Assembly: GCF_000003605.2 (NCBI RefSeq)
Contig: NW_003115454.1
Span: forward strand, 42,254-67,301
Length of the DNA stretch: 25,048 bases
Direction of reading: 5' to 3'
From: Saccoglossus kowalevskii
Taxonomy: Eukaryota > Hemichordata > Enteropneusta > Harrimaniidae
The notes under the pieces are model-generated. The model was not told where the DNA came from. It searched no databases and saw nothing but the letters and a program-made list of their open reading frames with translations. The translations under genes and the position numbers were made by a program. Of the stretch, positions 1 to 8,712 are shown one piece after another; the stretch's first letter is position 1, and the number at the start of each line of letters is the position of its first letter.

Positions 1-162
1 ACACTATATAGCCTTGAATTGTGCATACACTATATAGCCTTGAATTGTCCATACACTATATAGCCTTGAATTGTTCATGCACTATATATAGCCTTGAATT
101 GTCCATACCCTATATAGCCTTGAATTGTCCATACACTATATATAGCCTTGAACTTACCATAC
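1..162. repeat. Minisatellite, 26-28 bp units, starting at a splice donor
   Basis: The core GCCTTGAA recurs at 11, 37, 63, 91, 117 and 145 (periods 26, 26, 28, 26, 28; the longer units have TATATATA instead of TATATA). The array is cut by the window edge. On the minus strand the terminal unit carries the working donor ATG|GTAAGT of the solute-binding exon 8. The others read ATGGACAAT or close variants at that place, so they are decayed copies of the donor region. Confidence 0.92.
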
Positions 163-374
163 TTTCGTTCATTATTTATGCATAGTTTGTAATATTTTCC
201 ATTTTCTTGTATTTTAGCAAATGCATCATTCCACCAATGACGTAACGGATTGCCTTTGCGCATTATAAAGTGACCTCCCGATCCTCGACCACACCGTATT
301 TGCAGTCCAATCGCTTCGGAATACAATGATAGTGACAAATCTTTCTTCCGGTAAAATGTGAAAAACGCGACTAT
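158..374 (-). CDS. Solute-binding-like gene, exon 8 (return crossover and C-terminal helix)
   Basis: 217 nt after the pyrimidine-rich acceptor TTCTTTCAG. It encodes the second hinge strand (GGHFIMRKGNPLRHWW) and the terminal helix (NDAFAKIQENGKYYKL). The strong donor ATG|GTAAGT at 157-152 lies in the terminal unit of a minisatellite that runs off the window. The protein continues in an unseen exon. Confidence 0.87.
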
Positions 375-3300
375 CTGAAAGAAAAGAAAGAAAACATCAT
401 CTGAACGAATTGCACCCCATTCTTACATTATCTTATACTGAACAACACTTTGATATAAAAAAGGGTTTCCCAACGACCATTTAAAACAATCCTTCATATA
501 CTAGCATATGTCAAATTAGCAGCACCCTTGGTGATTGTTAGCCAAAGACATCAGGCTATCATATACTATGCAATTACATAGATATTTCATTGATGATTAC
601 CTTGGCAACACGAATTTGAAATATTTGTTCGGTGAGTACGCTGATCAAGACCGGTGAGATGGTGGTTGAAAATCTTAAGAGTCTCATGAGTGAATATAAC
701 TACACCTCGGAATATAATGTGATTCTAATAACAATAACAAGAACTTTGAACACATTTATCAGTAAGACATTTGGAAATGTTTGGACATGCTGAAAGCTTC
801 AAAGTTTATACCATACAAGGTGTAAGTCGCCTCTCTTCAACAAGTGTCCACAACAAATCACTGCTAGACTAGGTGCAACAAACTAAGACAACATTCACTA
901 CACGCTATTTCAAGCTGATTTTATTGAGACAGCGAGGTGCATTTGTTGAGTTGCGAGTTCGATTCTCGTGTTTCATATTTATATCTTTCTGTATGTATAT
1001 GTGTAATTTCACATGAATGGACAAGCACAGTTGAAAGGCAGAATCACAGTCGAAACTATGTAATTACCTCTTCACTCCTTAAGGCTTCGACAGCATCATT
1101 TACCGTATTATAGTGGACTTTATGTAAGGGTGATAGACGGTCAAATCCGTTTATTACTCCGCTGTCTCCCAGACAGTTCTCATCATAAACGTCGCCTTGT
1201 AAGAAACCTAGAGTCGAAATAAATTTACTAGATTATGAAGTATATTTTCTTAATAAATTGAATACAAGATTCTATTATATTTTATTCTATTGATACCTGA
1301 AGTGTGGCTTAATGATAAGTGTGTCCGCCCGACAGCAGATATTGCGGACTCGAATTCTGTTATAGGCTGCACATTCAGCAGTGAGAAACAAAAGAGTACA
1401 TATAGCCCACATGTAGGCTCGTGTAGGAGATGTGGCGTCTATTCGGTGGGCACGTAAAAATTGTCTTTTGTGTTCCATTTGAGCTGGAACCCTACACCAC
1501 TAATTGATCTGGCAATCCCAAGGCACTCCAAGAATGTATACATCTACCACCATTAGCTGTACGAACATAGTATTTTTCCTTATTAATACTTATATTGTAT
1601 TAGGAAGTCTTTCTATGACAACACATCATATTTAAATAACCTTCCAGTTGTTTGTTTTTTTGAAAAGAAGAAATAAATTGAGTTTTATTAGATTATTCAC
1701 TTAATGAACTTATCTAGCAAGGAATATCTTCAGCAATTGCTGTCTGCGTGACATTCAGTTCCAGATATCATTAATTCTAATAGATCAGTTTTGTCTGAAG
1801 GACAACCCTCTTTAACTATTTGGGGTATTTGGTAATGAATAATCGTTGAAAACTATATGTAAGCAATTAAGCAAGCGTTATTATGAGCCAACTATTTTCC
1901 CGAATTCTTCAGATGTGTATACTAAAATGGAAAATCCTCACAGCATATTCTGTTAGTTATCAGAAATAGGTGCGAGACTTCGCTAGTAAAATCAGCATTA
2001 GCCATTGTGTGGATACTATGCCATCTGGTGTCACTTGGATGTCTACAGTAATTTGGTCGTACCTTGGAAACAAGAGCAGATAAAGTAAAACCAAGATACG
2101 ATTGTCTAACTTACAACGTTCACAGGTATAATTCACAGGTAATTCGCGTGACTGGGACTTGGAAGTGTTAAAAACAGTGTTTTCAGTGGTCGAAATAGTA
2201 AAAACAAAGAGCACAATAGGAAAATTGACCATCAGTGTTACTCCTGTTTGCTATCTTAAAAGCTTTTAAACGCCGACAAAGTTGTGAATGTGACGTATCA
2301 TTGTATTTGTTGTTATAAATTGATTATTGAGACAGTAATAATAATGTGTAGTTTTCACTCCCTATTATCATTATGTTTGTGTGCGATAGGCCGAGGTTAC
2401 AACAATTACACGGGGTATACATCAAATGCCTCCGACATAACATCATTCAAGGATGAGTCCCATATTGGTATATTGCGTAATGTTATGGGAAAGCTGCATA
2501 AATACAAATGTCTTATATTGTGTACCTATTTTCCTTGTTACATCTGACACTTCATTCGGATTCACGTTTTTCGGATTGCCTTTCAAAACGTACAATACGC
2601 CATACATTGGCCTGAAATGCAATACCGGATCGGTGAAATCGAAGAGAGCAACACGTTGTGGTGTTTTATAGTAAATACAGCATACATCGTACCATCTCGA
2701 CATAATTCCTAATGAGAGAAAAAACGGATACAGTAGACGCCCTGGCAAATTAGTTTGTCTCTTTTTTGTTATCCATTCATAAGTTGTATTAGAAAATATC
2801 TAGGCTGTATCAGGGGGTAAATTCTTCTCCTCGGGGTTCTCCACTTTTGCCAGGGGTAATCTCGTCTCGTCTCGTCTCTCTATCGCGTCCCCTTGAGGTG
2901 CGTGATCGGGGAAGTCACTTAAGCTTTACAGTCAAATAAGACACACACATCGAAATACGTTTCAACTCTCGTCTTAGTCGGTCTTTCGAGCACTCTATAA
3001 GACACAGCGCCCTGGGGAAAAAATCCCCAAGACTATCGCAAGGCTGACCCAAGACTCTTTTAGACTGCGTCAAGGCTCGCCCCAAGTCTCTCCAGGACTC
3101 GCCCAAGACTCTCTAGGACTGCTCTAGACTGCCTCTATCGTGGAGTACTCCACAAGACCAACTCAAACTCTCTTTATTCATTTTCAAAACTCTAACCAAT
3201 TACAAAACAGTAAAAAGACTCTAGGGCGTAACCTTCAATCATAAAGCCAATCACACTAAGTACTGAACACGTCATATCTTTTGATTAATCGTTCACTACA

Positions 3301-6135
3301 TTAATAACTACGGATACCAACTGTCAGAAATCTTAGTCAGAATAGCGACGGTTATCTCGTAATTAGTTCCAAATCACTGAGCCAAGTTCCGTCCAAAACT
3401 TCAAATAGGCCTAAACGATGACAGACATAACACAGCAATTCGCTAATAATCAGCTAATTAAGTCGATTAACTAATACGCGAAAACAAATTCATGACAGCT
3501 GCATGGCAATGAGTTTTGAATAAATAACGCTTTTATTATGTGATTTGTCAAATTATAGGTGCATATATTTTGCAGCTTTTTAAACTTTTTTTCATTTTAA
3601 ACTTGTCGGCAGCTAGATTGGGTAGAAAGATATACAGCGAGATTAAGTGAATAGAGGAAATCTAACAGTGAATAAATAGACATGACTATTTCACCAACTC
3701 ATGACTTATTGTAAAAAAAACGAAATAGCATTTATGATACATTTTATGGAGACAAATCAATTAAATCATTTCCAAAAATATGAAACAAACAGTTCGGATT
3801 GAAAGCGAGATTAGTTGTCATGGTAACAAACCTGACAAACAAATAAAAATAATAACATATGCTTCGCGTCTGAACCTCTCGTTGTCTATCTGCTGTAAAC
3901 ACATGTTATTCTTACGAATGGAAATGTTAAAACTACAAATAAATGTCTTCAGAAAGTATGCACAAAAAAGAATAATCTGCGGTAACAAGGTTGATAGTTG
4001 ATTGCTTAAAGAATAAAAGTCATGTTATATATAAATGAGATACCTTGTCCGGCAACTGGTCTTTTACCATCAACGTGGCGGTAACAATTTTTGTTGTCAT
4101 CATACATAACATTGCAATTCTTGCCAGCTTCTTCACATACTAAATATTAAATAAATATGAAATCACTGACACTGATATTACAACAAATACGTGAGCGAGC
4201 GTCCTGGTGGGTGGCTGGGTTTTGGAGTGCTTACCGAGATATTGACATTTTGAAATTTTGTTTTGTATCTCACTTACATATTTTTTTTACTAATCCAATA
4301 ATCTATGTATTTCTGCAGCCCCAAGCGAGAAGAAGATTTTTGAATGTTTTTCCATCTTTTGTTTTTCTATTCTGCAAAGAAACATGGGAAAGTGGGGGTC
4401 CAGTATGTTCTCTTAAGCACAGTTACAAATAGGGACACGCAACCAGTGCAATATTGAGGCTATTGAAAAAAATGTCTGAAAGAGGTTACTGAATAAGTTC
4501 GTATGACGAGTTCGTAAGTGATAATATGGAACATGAACTATCGTGGAACCAGCTTACAATTTGTTGACGTAATCAGACAATATATAATTTTACCAGATCA
4601 TTACAAATGACGTACCCAATTTAATGAGGTCGGGTATAAATCCTTGAATGTTTCCTTCGTTGTCACTGTAAGTAATTATTAAGATAATTAGTGAATACAC
4701 TTTTTTTACCATTTCATCTTGATGAAAGTCAACATCGTATATTACCGATTACCATATATGTAATCTTAATAGTACTCTGACAATTGCCATTAAATCTCTA
4801 ACAGTTTGCCTAACTATATATTTGACATATAAAGTTGCATTTCCTACATTTCGTCGTGCTGGTTAGCGATAAAGCACTTGTATGGTGGGTGTACATTTCA
4901 TAGCGTCAATATTCTAAACGACTATACAACCAGATTTGAATATTTGAAAATGGCCGCATCAAGAATTGATAAGATAAGGGTCTGCAATTATCATAGTCAT
5001 GCTTGGTGATATACAGTGAAGATATCACGAGGAGTGAACACACTGCGTGGGCGTAATTTTTTGAAATTTTCTGCCAACATCGTCATAAACACAGTAGGTG
5101 CATGGAAATATTAGCAAAATCAAAATCACAAAATGCACACTTTGAGAATAGACAAGAAAATTAGCAAACACGTTTTGCGATTTAATGCGAATCAGCACAG
5201 AAACATTATTTGCATTCGAATTTTCAGAATTGTAGGTTTATTTTACAATTTTGTGATCATCTAAAATGATTTCTAGAATGCGCGGCTTTAAGAAGATGCA
5301 TGCAAGAGTTAACCGTGGTAATGATGAGCTCATTTTGGGAAACAGTCGAAGAATTACTTCCCGACACTGCTTTAAATGTCATTAAAACAGTCTCGAAGTG
5401 CCGAAGTTGTGACGTCAACGGTACGTTATCTGGTCTAGGGTCACCTCGGGGCAGGCAACACAAACGTGAATGACTAAATGTATTATTTTAATTTCCAATT
5501 TTAATATTTTATTTCTCTAACAAAATAGAGGCTCATAGTGCGTCGTGACTACTGATTTGTAATTCAATTCACACGGAAAAACATTTTCAAATTACATACT
5601 TACATGTGTTCCAATGCGTCTGTTGTTGATACATGCACTACAAACGTATATGTCTCCTGACTTGGTTCATTTGTTTTACCGTCTCGTTGTCCAGTTAAGT
5701 AAGGCCATTGTAATATCTGCAAAGAAAATATACATTTCAAACGCAAATAAGTAAGTTAGTTTTCTGGTATATTTGTTTCAATAATTTTCATTTGGGCATG
5801 TAATATTTGATACATGCGTTACTTGTTTACCTGGTAAAGATTTAACGGCACAGATACACCCAACGTTTCATACGAACCATAATCATCCTTTATATCTTGT
5901 AAAACTTCACTGCCAGCTGAAATGAAATTATAATGTATGCATTTATAACTGACGTGGTTGTTCTTGTTGTAACTTCGTTCTATACAACGGAGCCACATTG
6001 ACCTATTTTAGTTTGCATAGTAGAAGAACAGAAACGTGAGTTGAATCATGTCGCTGAATGGACAGCAAGAAAAATGGACATTCGACTACCTGCAGACGTT
6101 CCGATGACAACCAGAACACATAAAAAGAGTAACAT
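158..6135 (-). CDS. Secreted family-3 solute-binding-protein-like gene (8 exons seen, 3' end outside window)
   Basis: Exons on the minus strand: 6135-6090, 5916-5831, 5716-5604, 4665-4616, 4139-4044, 2708-2526, 1207-1068, 374-158. All introns are GT-AG and all phases agree, giving 310 codons plus one base, so at least one more exon lies to the left. Residues 1-15 (MLLFLCVLVVIGTSA) are a signal peptide. Residues 17 to about 63 are an unrecognised pre-domain. From about residue 64 the protein follows the bacterial extracellular solute-binding family 3 fold (SBP_bac_3/PBPb): the DNEGNIQGFIPDLIKL helix start, KTPQRVALFDFTDP, the hinge to lobe 2, KIGFLQG, and the closing RKGNPLRHWWNDAF and ENGKYYKL helix. 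The Arg that binds the ligand carboxylate in bacterial members is present (R149, in TPQR). The usual lobe-2 Asp appears replaced near T244/F245. Eight cysteines in the mature part suggest disulfides. No channel segment splits the lobes, so it is not an ionotropic glutamate receptor. The ligand is unknown. Confidence 0.85.
1068..1207 (-). CDS. Solute-binding-like gene, exon 7 (lobe 2)
   Basis: 140 nt between CTCTAG and GAGGAG-like end|GTAATT. It joins exon 6 as KIGFLQGDVYDENC, the usual lobe-2 opening, and ends in NDAVEALRSEE, the helix before the ligand-binding Asp of bacterial members. Confidence 0.88.
1298..1490 (+). mobile_element. tRNA-derived SINE candidate
   Basis: An A-box-like TGGCTTAATG (1305-1314) and a B-box-like GACTCGAATTC (1347-1357) flank a stem GTCCGC (1323-1328)/GCGGAC (1344-1349), the layout of a tRNA head. 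A body of about 130 bases follows with no coding potential. It lies in the intron between exons 6 and 7 of the solute-binding-like gene. The 3' boundary is a guess, and no clear tail or target duplication was found. Confidence 0.5.
2526..2708 (-). CDS. Solute-binding-like gene, exon 6 (ligand-binding core)
   Basis: 183 nt between TCATTAG and ATAG|GTACAC. It encodes the lobe-1 core with YYKTPQRVALFDFTDP, then the hinge strand MYGVLYVLKGNP and the start of lobe 2. The T-P-x-R motif of family-3 binders is intact. LTR copy 1 ends about 100 nt upstream of its acceptor. Confidence 0.9.
2808..3497 (-). mobile_element. Solo LTR-like element, copy 1
   Basis: A 690-bp element nearly identical, in inverted orientation, to 23959-24630. 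It is flanked by the 4-bp duplication GCTG (2804-2807 and 3498-3501). Read on the minus strand it starts TGTCATG and ends CTGATA, with short imperfect inverted ends TGTCA/TGATA, and carries an AATAAA signal (3173-3178 region). Four-base duplications and a TG start fit an LTR of a Gypsy-like retroelement that has lost its interior. It sits in an intron of the solute-binding gene, in the same sense as that gene. Confidence 0.7.
4044..4139 (-). CDS. Solute-binding-like gene, exon 5
   Basis: 96 nt between ATTTAG and CAAG|GTATCT. It encodes CEEAGKNCNVMYDDNKNC and onward to PVAGQ, with three cysteines. Phase 1 on both sides. Confidence 0.85.
4616..4665 (-). CDS. Solute-binding-like gene, exon 4
   Basis: A 50-nt exon between TTACAG and TTGG|GTACGT. 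It encodes DNEGNIQGFIPDLIKL, a very typical start of helix 1 in family-3 solute-binding proteins (G-x-x-x-GF-x-x-D-L). Confidence 0.88.
5257..5603. other. Intron sequence, no exon found
   Basis: The 938-base intron between exons 3 and 4 of the solute-binding-like gene includes an open minus frame at 5257-5463. It has no similarity I recognise, no matching splice sites, and is not needed because exons 3 and 4 join in phase without it. Confidence 0.6.
5604..5716 (-). CDS. Solute-binding-like gene, exon 3 (first strand of lobe 1)
   Basis: 113 nt between TTTGCAG and CAT|GTAAGT, leaving two bases. It contains LQWPYLTGQRDG and then ETYTFVVHV, which fits the first beta strand of the binding domain. 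Its final AT joins the T of exon 4 to give Ile just before DNEGN. Confidence 0.82.
5831..5916 (-). CDS. Solute-binding-like gene, exon 2
   Basis: 86 nt between TTTCAG and CAG|GTAAAC. It encodes about 28 residues (GSEVLQDIKDDYGSYETLG and onward), a pre-domain I do not recognise. The following intron is only 114 nt. Confidence 0.8.
6090..6135 (-). CDS. Solute-binding-like gene, exon 1 (signal peptide)
   Basis: The ATG at 6135-6133 has A at -3 and opens a 15-codon hydrophobic signal sequence. The donor is CTGCAG|GTAGTC, leaving one base. This phase joins exon 2 to give Ala at the junction. The start was chosen because it supplies a signal peptide in the phase exon 2 needs. Confidence 0.8.
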
Positions 6136-6239
6136 AGTCAGTTTGCCAAACTACTTTGTCAACAGTAACAGATATCTTCAGATCACAACGTTAAATGGTT
6201 TGTCGATAGATGTAACCAGACAGGATTAAAGTGCAGATC

Positions 6240-6330
6240 AAAGTGCAGAAATAATTACATATCATTATAATGCTGTGCACTGACCATTATTAAAATGCCA
6301 CATTCTCATTGGTCGATCGGTATCACGTGC
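6240..6330 (-). promoter_or_regulatory. Candidate core promoter of the solute-binding-like gene
   Basis: On the minus strand a CCAAT box (6308-6312, ATTGG on plus) lies about 43 bases upstream of a TATA-like TTATAAT (near 6264-6270), with an E-box CACGTG at 6324-6329. This spacing is typical of a CCAAT/TATA promoter and would place transcription start roughly 100 bases before the ATG. It is inferred from motifs only. Confidence 0.35.
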
Positions 6331-6399
6331 AGCCCTGTGATCAGACGATAACTAGGCAGTGCTTACGGCCAGTGCACGAAATATAAACAAGAATGTATG

Positions 6400-7608
6400 T
6401 GACCCAACTATACCGAAAGTTTTCCACATATTTTTACGGACCGAGTGAAGCGGCAATAGCTGTAACTATCAACCTTTTTTCTTTGATTTTTATTTTCAAT
6501 CAAAAATTTCTTGTGTCATTACTGCCAATTTGTAACGACCATTGCCGAATTGTCGACACAACAAACATTGAATATACGCTATATACCGACGTTGTACATT
6601 AAATTAAAAGTAAATAAGAGAAGGATTAGAAAGTACTTCCATGTGTGGAAAGGATTGGATATATGAAGTTCAAATAAGGAATACTATACTAGAAGCACAT
6701 ATTATGTTTATTGCATGCAAAATCATTAACAAAATCTTGTTTTACCATATCTGTTGAATGGAACTTGAGAAACAAAAGAAATTACTATCACGCTAAGCTA
6801 CAACTCGTATAATATATAACAAAACTTTTGTTCAGCAACGTTTACCTCTCATAATAATAATAATAAGTATTAGTATTATCCTATCATCTTGCCTTCTGAC
6901 GCTGTTTTTCCATTCATTTCAGATTACCGTGGATATTTTCATACCGTATGATCATATTACTTCTATGATGTTTACATCTCTTTTATGGAGCGAGACTGTT
7001 CTGAGAGTCCCACCACTATCTGTGCGTCACACCGCATAATAACTAATTCAGTTGACTTGAATGGCACCAATAAACAATGGGAAGCTGATTACATTCTTTC
7101 TGCACCAGCACCAATCGAATTTCAACGTTGGACCAACCATTAATTGCACTTGCATGGAGCATAATGGTAAGTTAGTCACACAGCAACATACCGTAGTCTT
7201 ACACAAACTCACTTACTTTCCGTGTTGCTAGCCATGCAACAAGCAGGGGGTACTTTTACTGAACACAACTGGCTACACATCCACCATCATGCCATGCATA
7301 TCTTAGCCATTACCAAATGCACTTTGACCCCCATCATGGGGAATATTGCATAATGGAGATTGTCCACTTACATACAACTAAGCCCGTAGATTTCTCAAAC
7401 AATGTTATGTGAGTAAAATAAAAGAGTCACTGGAAATTTAACATGGGCAGAGGCGTCAATACTTTTTGTGGAACATTTGCATCCAACTGTGAGACCTATG
7501 CACCAATGTGGTGACATGAGTAATAACTTGTGTAAAACAAACAAGAGTTTTTAAAGTATAATGCAAAAACCGTTTAATAAACCATGATATATCAAAACAG
7601 AAGAATTA
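6400..7608. other. Intergenic, no gene recognised
   Basis: Upstream of the solute-binding-like gene. It is AT-rich, with short open frames lacking recognisable motifs. A strong minus donor (GAAA|GTAAGTGAG, 7217/7216) is present, but no convincing exon precedes it. Confidence 0.5.
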
Positions 7609-7728
<120 letters not shown>

Positions 7729-7729
7729 G

Positions 7730-8339
7730 GTAAATTATCTAAGTAAATGTTAGTTACATTAAATAAAGTTGGGCAACCGAAATCTAGTACACTAACAGGG
7801 TTGGTTGAGGGAACTCGTAGCATTCTTGAGCATATTGAGGTGTAACATTCTCTTTATGCCACAATGTTCCTACTTACAACATAAACAGGCAAGTCAGGGT
7901 TCCTCGTAATACATAGTAAGCATAGTCCACATTCTTGACCAGCACTCAATCACCAATGGTCAACACCATTGTAACTAGCTGGCCATAGCACTGCTTTTTA
8001 CCCAATGGCTTTAAATGCTAGGTCATATGTTCAATGCATATACTCATGTAGGTTCTCCATAGATTTCCAAATATGGCTCCCATCCGAAGTATTTTTACAT
8101 TCCCTATAAATTCACCAGTTTTCTCATTATCTACCATGCCAAGCAGCTTCATTATAGTGCAGTAGAACTGTTAACAATTTCCATTCCCGTGGGGTGACAG
8201 GGTACAGTGACGTTTCAATTCCCACAATCTGATGAGACTCCTCAATGAAATTGCACCCTTCACCATAAGACTGTCAAAAAGTTGTTTTTGCTGTCTGGTT
8301 TGTCGTTGGTATTGTCATTACAAACATAGTAAAGTGATT
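7730..8339. other. Intergenic; possible decayed mobile element
   Basis: On the minus strand there are broken frames with protein-like composition, including a stretch around 8040-8150 and CGLCLLCITRNPDLPVYVV around 7875-7940. They are interrupted by stops and frame changes and match no family I can name. They may be the remains of a transposon. Confidence 0.3.
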
Positions 8340-8712
8340 GGTAATCACATGGACAATCTAGCTTGGTAATCACATGGACAATCTAGCTTGGTAATCACAT
8401 GGACAATCTAGCTTGGTAATCACATGGACAATCTAGCTTGTAATCACATGGACAATCTAGCTTGGTAATCACATGGACAATCTAGCTTGGTAATCACATG
8501 GACAATCTAGCTTGGTAATCACATAGACAATCTAGCTTGGTAATCACATGGACAATCTAGCTTGGTAATCACATGGACAATCTAGCTTGGTAATCACATG
8601 GACAATCTAGCTTGTAATCACATGGACAATCTAGCTTGGTAATCACATGGACAATCTAGCTTGGTAATCACATGGGCAATCTAGCTTGGTAATCACATGG
8701 ACAATCTAGCTT
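8340..8712. repeat. 25-bp minisatellite, 15 copies
   Basis: The unit GGTAATCACATGGACAATCT plus AGCTT repeats 15 times. Two units have lost a G (24 bp), one has CATAGAC and one CATGGGC; the rest are identical. The array lies between the two genes and touches no recognised exon. There are no unique spacers, so it is not a CRISPR array. Confidence 0.97.

Noticed and set aside
954..967. tRNA B-box-like GAGTTCGATTCTCG
   Set aside because: No A-box or cloverleaf could be drawn around it; at most a SINE scrap.
2915..3106. Small frames inside LTR copy 1 (and 24468-24677 in copy 2)
   Set aside because: Not conserved as reading frames between the two copies and lie in LTR-like sequence.
5257..5463. 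Open minus frame as an extra exon between exons 3 and 4
   Set aside because: Exons 3 and 4 join in phase without it and it shows no solute-binding motif.
6041..6229. Plus-strand frame with a plausible acceptor before it
   Set aside because: It is antisense to the signal-peptide exon (6135-6090), which fits the phase and function of the minus-strand gene.
7217..7283. Alternative first exon of the solute-binding-like gene ending at a strong donor in the right phase
   Set aside because: Its peptide is not a signal sequence, while the exon at 6135-6090 encodes a clear one in the same phase. A 5' non-coding alternative remains possible.
8340..8712. CRISPR-like direct repeats
   Set aside because: Head-to-tail units with no spacers, in an animal genome.
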